Shown here: in pieces, positions 7,800 through 14,540 of the stretch | Layout: each line of letters opens with the position of its first letter | Position numbering within the stretch: the first letter of the stretch is position 1 | NCBI GenBank assembly: GCA_023396535.1 | Contig: JAEWWD010000162.1 | Coordinates: 1 to 18,049 of the forward strand | Length of the DNA stretch: 18,049 nt | From: Bacillota bacterium | Lineage (GTDB): Bacteria > Bacillota > Clostridia > Christensenellales > CAG-138 | Direction: 5' to 3' | The notes under the pieces: model-generated | Told to the model about the DNA's origin: nothing | Databases searched by the model: none | The model's input: only the letters and a program-made list of their open reading frames with translations | Position numbers and translations under genes: made by a program

Positions 7800-8674
7800 G
7801 TAGGCTTACGCGGCCTGACATAGGTTACCCCGACATTGTTGGGGCCGCCGTATAACCCTATGACAGGGCCGACATCCTCTATTCGCAAATTGGCCGTCGG
7901 GTTGACTTCCAACAGCATACGGTGCAGCGTTTCCCCGCGGTGGATATCGTTGCCGTGGAATATGATACCGCTTTGTCCCGGTTCAGATTCCTCTTTAAAT
8001 TTCTTGGTAATGAAACGGAAGCCCTCCCGCGCGTTGCGCAGCACGGCCAGGTTATGGGAAATTCCTTCAATAAACGTCATGACAGGACGAATGCCGAAAT
8101 ACTGGGCGGCAAGAAGCTGTATCGCCCCTGTACGTCCACCGAGATACGCATATTTGAGGGATTCCATCATGATATAGATCGTAATGCGCGGGCGCATTTC
8201 TTCGAGCACCCCGGCGATATGCGCGGATTTGTACCCCTCATGGGCCAGTTCGTTTGCTTTTTCGACCAGGAGGCGTTGGGCATGGGAAACCCACAGCGAA
8301 TCGTACACGTAAATGGGTATCGACAGCCCTTCTTCCGCTGCTGTGCGCGCTGCGAGCATGGCCGTATTGTACGTGCCGGACATTTTTGACGTACAGGTAA
8401 TGCAGAATATTTCATCAAACCGTTCGTCCGCCGCGACCTCACGAAAAGCCTCCAGAAACATTTCGGCATTGGGATGAGAGCTGGTCGGCAGCTTTTTTGC
8501 CGTACGCAGGCGTTCGTAAAAAGAAACGGGATCGAGATCAACCCCGTTCAGGAAGGTAAGTCCGTCAAACATCAAAATATCCGGAATGATTTTGATTCCC
8601 AACTGATTTCCGGTTGCAATGGGCATATCGCATCCGGTGTGTGTGACGATGCATGTTCTGCGCGTTTCGCTCAT
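7796..8674 (-). CDS. DegV family fatty-acid-binding protein
   Basis: This 292-residue protein starts at the ATG at 8674, preceded by GTGAGGAG with a proper 8-nt gap. An in-frame ATG 36 nt upstream would lie before this ribosome binding site. Family marks are PTSSHP (63-68), TSKMSGTYNTA (95-105), YLGGRTG (177-183) and the C-terminal GPVIGLYGGPNNVGV. DegV proteins bind one fatty acid in a deep pocket and, in Bacillota, the FakB members hand it to the FakA kinase for acyl-phosphate formation. The N-terminal TDS-T-x-D motif of FakB proteins reads THTGCDMP here, so the first Asp is replaced by His, and no FakA gene is in the window. It is the first gene of the minus-strand operon and the best clue that the operon handles acyl chains. 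Confidence 0.9.
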   Translation of the reverse strand: MSETRRTCIVTHTGCDMPIATGNQLGIKIIPDILMFDGLTFLNGVDLDPVSFYERLRTAKKLPTSSHPNAEMFLEAFREVAADERFDEIFCITCTSKMSGTYNTAMLAARTAAEEGLSIPIYVYDSLWVSHAQRLLVEKANELAHEGYKSAHIAGVLEEMRPRITIYIMMESLKYAYLGGRTGAIQLLAAQYFGIRPVMTFIEGISHNLAVLRNAREGFRFITKKFKEESEPGQSGIIFHGNDIHRGETLHRMLLEVNPTANLRIEDVGPVIGLYGGPNNVGVTYVRPRKPT

Positions 8675-9008
8675 GTACTGACTCCTCACACCAATAATAA
8701 TGTATATCATTTCGGGACGATCTTATTCTATATAATTATATCAAAAAAATCAACTGATTTCCCGAATATTTGACATAATTGTGCACTACATTTTTTATAA
8801 TAATGTCAGCTTAGAAGGATTATGCAAGCCATTAAAAAATACGGGCCTATTTGTTTGAGCGGCGACAGGTGTTAAAGAGCGCCTTCATACTCGCAACCCT
8901 CTATCCGGAAACTGTGTAAGCGGCATAAGGCGCCGGGGCGGCGGGTAAATGGATAAAGAACAAACTATCGATAAGAGAATCAAATAACAAATTTATGCCA
9001 TGACGGAT
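8675..9008. other. 334-bp stretch without a convincing gene
   Basis: The left part holds the DegV operon promoter. On the plus strand a perfect TTGACA (8770-8775) precedes TATAAT (8796-8801), but the 20-bp spacing is too long for a standard promoter; a 17-bp spacing would use TTTTAT at 8793. A 17-codon reading frame (8822-8875) follows AGAAGG, but that site sits only 3 nt from the ATG. The right part (8921-8950) is a GC-rich patch without a clear terminator T-run. I see no RNA gene. Confidence 0.5.
8725..8753 (-). promoter_or_regulatory. Sigma-A-type promoter for the DegV-GDPD operon
   Basis: Read on the minus strand, TTGATT (complement of 8748-8753) is followed after exactly 17 bp by TAGAAT (complement of 8725-8730), in a very AT-rich stretch. 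The expected transcript start near 8718 leaves a leader of about 45 nt before the DegV ATG at 8674. Confidence 0.6.
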
Positions 9009-10133
9009 TTATATGCGTTCCATGCATAATAGGCGCATAACAGCGTCCGCAAGCAGCCGCATATCCTCGCGGGAGCTTTTTTTGATCGCTTCAAAGTCCG
9101 CGATCGTACGAACAGCGGAGAATACTGCTGTAATTCCCTCTGAATAAACGGCTTCCATACCGTCTCCGATGGAACCGCACAGCGCGATGACCGGAACGCC
9201 CTGCGCCTTTGCGCGGCGGGAGATTCCAACGGGCACCTTGCCGTGGGCGCTTTGCCAATCGATACGGCCTTCGCCGGTGAACACGCAATCCGTATCGCGC
9301 AGCATATCGTCAAACCCCGCCGCGTCCAGCAGCAGTTCAATGCCCGGCAGCAGGCGGCCGCCCAAAAAGGCGGCGACGCCGGCGCCAAGTCCGCCCGCGG
9401 CGCCGGCGCCAGGCAGGGCCGCTATATCGGCCCCCAGATCGCGCTTTAGCACCGCGGCTACATTTTTCAGGCCCGTGTCCAGCAATTCCAGCGTTTCACC
9501 CTCCGCGCCCTTTTGCCTGCCGAATGTATAGGTTGCCCCATGGGGGCCGTAAAGGGGATTATCCACGTCGCACGCAGCGTTAACGGTCAGGGTAAGCGGC
9601 TGGGTCGGCCGCTCAATGCGCCGTATACGCGTCATGTTTTTCGCAAGCGGTTCCAATATGTTGCCGTGTTCATCCAGAAACCGGTAGCCAAGGCCGGCCG
9701 CCATACCTATGCCGCAGTCGTTGGTCGCACTGCCCCCCAGCCCCAAAAGCGCCGTTTGGACGCCGCTTTTTTCGATGTGCCGCAGCAATTCCCCAACGCC
9801 GTACGTTGTTGCCCGAAGAGGATCCTTTGTGTTGCCGACGAGGGGCAGTCCGGCGCACGCCGCCATTTCCAGAACGGCCGTACCGTTGGGCAATATGCCG
9901 TACTCCGCGTCAACCGGTTCTCCCAATGGGCCGCTGACGCACGCTGTGAAGCGCTCGCCGCCGAGCACGCGCAGATACGCGTTTACCATACCTTCGCCGC
10001 CGTCCGCCATGGGGAGGCGGCGTATGACAGCCGCTGGTTTATAATGCAATATGGCGGCTTCCCAAATATCGCAGACTTCATCGGCGGTCATTGTTCCCTT
10101 GAAAGAATCCGGCGCGAGTATGAAGCGGTTCAT
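9009..10133 (-). CDS. glxK: Glycerate 2-kinase (GarK/GlxK type)
   Basis: This 374-residue kinase should convert D-glycerate and ATP to 2-phosphoglycerate, feeding lower glycolysis. The start is the ATG at 10133, with GGGGAGG 7 nt upstream; an in-frame ATG 39 nt further up lies before that site and is less likely. All family blocks are present: PDSFKG (8-13), PMADGGEG (41-48), DPLRATTYGVGEL (104-116), GLGGSATND (131-139), NPLYGPHGA (192-200), PGAGAAGGLG (241-250) and TGEGRID (286-292). Length is normal for the type-1 family. The gene is divergent from the RpiR-led operon, with 276 bp between the two start codons, so shared control and a glycerate-like product of that operon are possible. The symbol follows the family; garK would be equally valid. 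Confidence 0.95.
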   Translation of the reverse strand: MNRFILAPDSFKGTMTADEVCDIWEAAILHYKPAAVIRRLPMADGGEGMVNAYLRVLGGERFTACVSGPLGEPVDAEYGILPNGTAVLEMAACAGLPLVGNTKDPLRATTYGVGELLRHIEKSGVQTALLGLGGSATNDCGIGMAAGLGYRFLDEHGNILEPLAKNMTRIRRIERPTQPLTLTVNAACDVDNPLYGPHGATYTFGRQKGAEGETLELLDTGLKNVAAVLKRDLGADIAALPGAGAAGGLGAGVAAFLGGRLLPGIELLLDAAGFDDMLRDTDCVFTGEGRIDWQSAHGKVPVGISRRAKAQGVPVIALCGSIGDGMEAVYSEGITAVFSAVRTIADFEAIKKSSREDMRLLADAVMRLLCMERI

Positions 10134-10177
10134 ACAGTTTCCTCCCCTGTAAAACGGACAATTATTTTCCATACACC

Positions 10178-10206
10178 AGTGTAAGTCACAGGAGACCGTC
10201 AGGCAA
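10178..10206 (-). promoter_or_regulatory. Possible promoter of the glycerate kinase gene
   Basis: On the minus strand, TTGCCT (complement of 10201-10206) and TACACT (complement of 10178-10183) are 17 bp apart. Each matches four of six consensus bases. A GTG-TAAGT-CAC inverted element (10179-10189) overlaps the -10 box. Confidence 0.35.
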
Positions 10207-10329
10207 GTATAAATGCAAACTTATGAGGAACGCTGGATTTTACCAGAATAACTAAAGCGGCAATATGGCATAGTGATATGAATGCCATGATACTATAAAT
10301 TTCCGGACTCAAAAAGATAAAATTGCCGG

Positions 10330-10358
10330 TTGTAATTCACTGTGAAATAAAGTACTAT
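10330..10358 (+). promoter_or_regulatory. Possible promoter and operator of the RpiR-TRAP operon
   Basis: TTGTAA (10330-10335) and TACTAT (10353-10358) are spaced by 17 bp. The palindrome TTCAC-T-GTGAA (10336-10346) lies in the spacer. TATGTGA is repeated directly at 10358-10364 and 10372-10378. These could be binding sites for the RpiR-family protein encoded just downstream, which is inference from position. Confidence 0.4.
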
Positions 10359-10409
10359 ATGTGAGATATATTATGTGAATAAGTAACATTGCTGCAGAGG
10401 AAAGTGTTC

Positions 10410-11264
10410 ATGCATAACGTAAGAAGCGTAATAGCCCGAATAAGAAGCAATTATCTTACACTGCTTGCATCAGAGCGGCGCATAGCCGATTTTATTGTGG
10501 AGCATCCGGTTGATGCCGCGCAAATGTCGATTGATCAAATTTCTGAGAAAAGCCAGGTCAGCAAGACAACGGTGACTCGTTTCTGCCGCAAATTGGGGTA
10601 TGAGGGCTATAGGGATTTTAAATATGCCCTGATACTTTCTACGGCGGACGATAAGGATATTTTTCAGCGTCTGGATGAAAGCGACAGCGCGGAAGCTGTG
10701 TTGAAAAAAGTGTCCGCCTCGAATTGTGCGGCAATCGAGCACACCAAAGACATATTGGATCTGGACGCCCTGGAACAGGCGGCCGGCTTGATTGGTTCCG
10801 CGCAGAAGGTATTGCTTTTGGCGAATGGGGGATCCAGCGTTGTTGCGCTGGACTTCTATCATAAGTTCATGAGGCTTGGGATAAATTGCCATTTTGGTTT
10901 TGATTCCCGCATGCAGGAGATGTCTTCCCGTCTTGTCACCGAGAATGATATTGCTATCGGATTCACGTTCTCGGGAGGGAATAAGGAAGTCATCCATTGC
11001 ATGCATTTAGTGGCTAATAAGGGGGGTAAAACAATTTGCTTCACCAACACGCTTGACTCGCCTATCACAAAGGCGTGTGATGTCGTGTTATGTGCTTCCA
11101 ACTCGGTGAAATCCAAAATTACCGGCTCAATTGAGCCGAGGATAGCCTTGCTGAACGTGGTGGACAGCCTGTTCATGCTGTATGCCGTCCGCAATTCGGG
11201 AAAAGTAAAGGCCAGTCTTGCCGAGACGCTGGAGGTACTGGAAGAAACGCGCTTAAAGGATTGA
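10410..11264 (+). CDS. RpiR-family transcriptional regulator (HTH plus SIS domain)
   Basis: This 284-residue protein starts at the ATG at 10410, with an AGAGGA-type site 7-13 nt upstream; a TTG 21 nt earlier is in frame but less likely. Residues 1-75 form the HTH_6 domain, with the recognition region SIDQISEKSQVSKTTVTRF (40-58) followed by CRKLGYEGYRDFK. Residues about 125-255 form a SIS (sugar isomerase) domain with ANGGSSVVA (138-146) and GFTFSGGNKE (184-193), the usual phosphosugar-binding loops. RpiR proteins sense phosphorylated sugars or related metabolites and repress or activate adjacent catabolic genes. It is the first gene of the TRAP operon (30 bp before the tautomerase gene) and is divergent from glycerate kinase, so it probably controls one or both. 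Confidence 0.92.
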   Translation: MHNVRSVIARIRSNYLTLLASERRIADFIVEHPVDAAQMSIDQISEKSQVSKTTVTRFCRKLGYEGYRDFKYALILSTADDKDIFQRLDESDSAEAVLKKVSASNCAAIEHTKDILDLDALEQAAGLIGSAQKVLLLANGGSSVVALDFYHKFMRLGINCHFGFDSRMQEMSSRLVTENDIAIGFTFSGGNKEVIHCMHLVANKGGKTICFTNTLDSPITKACDVVLCASNSVKSKITGSIEPRIALLNVVDSLFMLYAVRNSGKVKASLAETLEVLEETRLKD

Positions 11265-11294
11265 TATCGAAAGAAAACCAGGGAGTAAAAATGT

Positions 11295-11501
11295 ATGCCT
11301 ATCATTAATGTGATGCTCTGGGAAGGCCGGGAGCACGAGCAAAAAAAACTCATCGCCCAAAAAATTACGGATTGTATGGTTGAAATCGCAAAGGTACCAA
11401 AGGACAGCGTAGTGGTTACATTTCAGGATTATAAAAAATCTGATTGGGCCGAAGGCGGCGTCCTGGCATCTGAAAAAATCAGAATCAGGAATGCCGAATA
11501 A
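11295..11501 (+). CDS. 4-oxalocrotonate tautomerase-like small enzyme
   Basis: This 68-residue protein starts at the ATG at 11295 so that Pro follows Met, as the family needs for its catalytic N-terminal proline; the ATG at 11291 is out of frame. GGGAG at 11281-11285 serves as ribosome binding site. It aligns without gaps to classic 4-OT (62 residues after Met removal): Pro1, E9-G10-R11, a Trp at the Phe50 position, and GG at 53-54. The second substrate-binding arginine, Arg39, is Val. The fold and the proline-based keto-enol or isomerase chemistry are likely, but the substrate is probably not oxalocrotonate. It lies between the regulator and the TRAP binding protein, implying that it acts on the imported compound. 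Confidence 0.85.
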   Translation: MPIINVMLWEGREHEQKKLIAQKITDCMVEIAKVPKDSVVVTFQDYKKSDWAEGGVLASEKIRIRNAE

Positions 11502-11524
11502 GCAATTTACGAAGGAGAAAGAAA

Positions 11525-12580
11525 ATGAAAAAAGCTATTGCGTTTATGCTTTGCATATTGATGGCCATGACCGCGGTTGCGGGATGCTCTGCGCCTGCAA
11601 CAGATAAACCCGATACGACCGCCAATGCCGAAGCCACTCCGGCAGCCGCCGAGGCGACGCCTGCAGCACAACAGCCCACTGAAGAAAAGCCGGTATTGGA
11701 ACTCACCATTGCGCACAGCGCCGCGGGCGGCACGTGGAATACGATAGCGGAAGGTCTTGCGGAAGTGCTGCGCAATGAATATCCCGGCTCTTCCATTACC
11801 GTTGTACCGGGAAGCGGCGAGGGCAATATCGCCCAGATGCATAGCGGGCAGGTGGATCTTGCGCTTACTACCAGCGCGGACGCCAAGGACGCCATGATGG
11901 GCGTAGAGCATTTTGCCGGGAATGCCGTGGAGGATGTGCAGGCGATATGCGCGCTGTTCTCCCCTGCGGTACAGATATTTGTCATGGATAACGTCCCTGT
12001 AAACAGCATGGAAGAGCTTATCCAAGCAAAATATCCTATTAAAATTTCAGTACATACGCAGGGCAGCGGCATTGAAATCGCAGCGCGGCGTGTATTGGAA
12101 GCCTACGGTATAAGTTATGCGGATATCGAATCCTGGGGCGGTAAAATCTATTACGCCGGTTCCGCCGACGCTGCCGAAATGATGGGAAATGGCCAGATCG
12201 ACGCCTATTTCGGTTTTTCCACGATTCCCATCAGCAATTTCACCGAGCTTAACGTGCAGCATGATTTCAAACTGCTTGCGCTTAACGACGATGTCATTGC
12301 AAAAATGAAAGCGGATTGGGAATATCCCGCCGGCATAATCCCCGCGGGCTCTTACGGCGGCATTGACACCGATATCCCCACGATAGCCGAAACAACCGGT
12401 CTGTATGCTTCGCCGGCTTTGGATCAGGATACAATTTATTATGTAACAAAAGCCATCCTCAACCATCTGGATGAATTGGGCAATATTCATGCCAGACTGG
12501 CGGATTTGACTACCGACTATATGCAAAGCGATACCGTATATCCTCTTGCGGAAGGCGCGCTTCGTGCATATTCGGAATAA
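11525..12580 (+). CDS. TAXI-family TRAP transporter substrate-binding lipoprotein
   Basis: This 351-residue protein has GAAGGAG 5-9 nt before its ATG. Residues 1-20 are a lipoprotein signal peptide with lipobox V-A-G-C (Cys21). A 30-residue Ala/Thr/Pro/Glu-rich linker follows, as expected for a tethered extracellular binding protein. From about residue 58 the TAXI (TRAP-associated extracytoplasmic immunogenic) domain begins, with AHSAAGGTWNTIAEGLAEVL (63-82), VVPGSGEGNIAQM (93-105), QVDLALTTS and SVHTQGSGIE (175-184). The C-terminus carries the YASPALDQDTIYYVTKAI segment typical of the family. TAXI proteins capture small carboxylates or amino acids such as glutamate for a sodium-driven TRAP permease, here the next gene. 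The ligand is unknown. Confidence 0.93.
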   Translation: MKKAIAFMLCILMAMTAVAGCSAPATDKPDTTANAEATPAAAEATPAAQQPTEEKPVLELTIAHSAAGGTWNTIAEGLAEVLRNEYPGSSITVVPGSGEGNIAQMHSGQVDLALTTSADAKDAMMGVEHFAGNAVEDVQAICALFSPAVQIFVMDNVPVNSMEELIQAKYPIKISVHTQGSGIEIAARRVLEAYGISYADIESWGGKIYYAGSADAAEMMGNGQIDAYFGFSTIPISNFTELNVQHDFKLLALNDDVIAKMKADWEYPAGIIPAGSYGGIDTDIPTIAETTGLYASPALDQDTIYYVTKAILNHLDELGNIHARLADLTTDYMQSDTVYPLAEGALRAYSE

Positions 12581-12600
12581 CGGATAATAGCCAACAACGC

Positions 12601-12635
12601 GGAGATGCTGCCAATCCTGCGGCATCTCCTTTTTT
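12601..12635 (+). terminator. Intrinsic terminator or attenuator inside the TRAP operon
   Basis: GGAGATGCTGC and GCGGCATCTCC form an 11-bp stem with one G-U pair and a 7-nt loop, followed directly by six T (12630-12635). It sits between the binding-protein stop and the ribosome binding site (GGAGG, 12636-12640) of the permease gene. It should end part of the transcripts and keep binding protein in excess over permease. Confidence 0.75.
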
Positions 12636-12648
12636 GGAGGTAGTATAA

Positions 12649-14529
12649 ATGCGGGATTCAAAATGGCTTAACAGGATCATTACCATATTCGCCATCTGTC
12701 TTTCGGTCTTTCACATATATTCTACATTGGTTGGCGGGCACGACCCTTTGAAATTCCGTTTTACCCACGTAACATTCTTCACGATATTAGGGGCTCTGGT
12801 GCTCTTCCGGCAAGATCTTCGCGCGAAAAAACGGATATTCTTATATCTTGATATCGCGTTGATTCTTGGGGCCGGCATCGTATACGGGTACTTTTTAGTC
12901 AATTACAGCAGGATATTCTTCCATATCCCGTTCATGAACGTGCCTCCGCAAACGGATGTGGTCATGTGCTGCATATTGGTGGGTATGGTGCTGATTGCCG
13001 CATGGAGGCATATCGGCTGGCTGCTGCCCGTGGTATCCTTGGTATTCTTCCTTTATGGAGTGTTCGGCGGGCACCTTTCAGGGGCGCTTAAACATACCGG
13101 CATTTCATTTGAAAGCATGGTGGATTATCTCGGGTTTACAACAAACGGCATATTTGGCAGCGCTATCGATACCTCGTCACATTATTTGATATTGTTCGTG
13201 ATATTTGGCGCGTTCCTTACGGTGACGGGCGTCGGCGAATATTTTACGCGCCTTGCGACGTCTTTGGCCGGCGGGACACGGGGCGGACCGGCAAAGGTCG
13301 CGGTGCTTTCCAGTGCGCTGGTAGGCTCTATCACAGGCAGCGCGGCCGCAAATGTGATGACCACGGGCGTGTTCACAATACCGCTGATGAAGAAGTCGGG
13401 ATTTCCCAGCAATTTTGCCGGGGCTGTGGAAGCGGCGGCTTCCACCGGCGGAGCGATGCTGCCTCCTGTAATGGGATCCGCGGCGTTTTTGATGGCGGAT
13501 ATACTGGGGATACCTTATCTGCAAGTGGCTAAAGCGTCCCTGATTCCTGCGATATTGTACTATCTTGCAATTCTCTTCATTGTGGATCTGGAGGCCGTGA
13601 AACAGGGAATACGCGGCATGGATCGCTCCGAGCTTCCGAGCCGCCGGTCTGTACTCCTGGATTTGTACGATTTACTGCCGCTTGTCGTGATCATCGTGAC
13701 ATTGTTCTCCGGGTATTCCGCCGCGTACGCCTGCCTGTTGGGCATTACGAGCTGCATAGTGATCGGAGTGATCAATTATAAAAAGGGCGGCCTGACGCTG
13801 GCACGCTTTTTTGAGGCGCTGGAGAAAGGCTCCACAAATGCGGTGAAGATCGTGTCCGCCTGCGCCTGCGCCGGTATTATTGTGGGGATGGTTTCACTCA
13901 CCGGCCTGGGCGGGAAATTCACCAGCATGATGCTTTCCGTCAGCGGCGGGATTGAATTGCTGGTGCTGGTCTTCATAATGATCTCCGCCATCATTCTGGG
14001 AATGGGCATGACCATTTCGCCCGCGTATATCATGGCGGGTGTACTGGGCGCGCCGATACTTCTGAAGATGGGATTCGCGCCCATTGCAGCGCATCTGTTT
14101 ATACTGTATTTTGCCGCGCTTGCGCCCCTTACGCCTCCGGTTGCGCTTGCTGCGTACGCGGCGGCCGGGATTGCCGAAGGAGATATGAACAAAACGGGAT
14201 GGCAAGGACTGAGGCTGGCGCTCGTTGGTTTCATAATCCCTTATGTGTTCATTTATAATAATCAACTGTTGCTTGAGGGAGCGGTCGGAGACGTATTCCT
14301 TTCCGTTATAACGGCTTTAGTCGGAATAGTATGGTTTGCATTTGGCATATCGGGGAACGTGTTTCGGAGCCGGCTGTTTATGTGGCAGCGTGTCGCAATG
14401 ATCGCGGCGGGCCTTTTGATGATAGTACCCGGGCTGTTAACGGATATTTCCGGCGTCGTGCTGGGGATAGGAGTCTGGTTCTTCACAGTCAAAGGGAAAA
14501 ACATGATTGTTACGCCCAAACAGGGGTAA
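12649..14529 (+). CDS. TRAP transporter fused permease (DctQ-DctM type)
   Basis: This 626-residue membrane protein starts at the ATG at 12649, with GGAGG 8 nt upstream. Roughly the first 150 residues hold four hydrophobic helices of the small DctQ-like part. Residues about 165-560 form the large DctM-like part with many helices. Conserved transport loops are GSITGSAAANVMTTGVF (226-242) and EAAASTGGAMLPPVMGSAAF (261-280), with a matching second half around GMGMTISPAYIMAGVLGAP. Additional helices reach the C-terminus, as in the fused permeases that pair with TAXI proteins. It uses an ion gradient to import the ligand delivered by the lipoprotein encoded just upstream. The gene stop overlaps the ribosome binding site of the next gene. 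Confidence 0.95.
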   Translation: MRDSKWLNRIITIFAICLSVFHIYSTLVGGHDPLKFRFTHVTFFTILGALVLFRQDLRAKKRIFLYLDIALILGAGIVYGYFLVNYSRIFFHIPFMNVPPQTDVVMCCILVGMVLIAAWRHIGWLLPVVSLVFFLYGVFGGHLSGALKHTGISFESMVDYLGFTTNGIFGSAIDTSSHYLILFVIFGAFLTVTGVGEYFTRLATSLAGGTRGGPAKVAVLSSALVGSITGSAAANVMTTGVFTIPLMKKSGFPSNFAGAVEAAASTGGAMLPPVMGSAAFLMADILGIPYLQVAKASLIPAILYYLAILFIVDLEAVKQGIRGMDRSELPSRRSVLLDLYDLLPLVVIIVTLFSGYSAAYACLLGITSCIVIGVINYKKGGLTLARFFEALEKGSTNAVKIVSACACAGIIVGMVSLTGLGGKFTSMMLSVSGGIELLVLVFIMISAIILGMGMTISPAYIMAGVLGAPILLKMGFAPIAAHLFILYFAALAPLTPPVALAAYAAAGIAEGDMNKTGWQGLRLALVGFIIPYVFIYNNQLLLEGAVGDVFLSVITALVGIVWFAFGISGNVFRSRLFMWQRVAMIAAGLLMIVPGLLTDISGVVLGIGVWFFTVKGKNMIVTPKQG

Positions 14530-14540
14530 GGAGCGGATAG

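Noticed and set aside
9513..10184. Plus-strand frame of 223 codons opposite glycerate kinase
   Set aside because: It is antisense to a fully conserved kinase, with no motif or start signal of its own.
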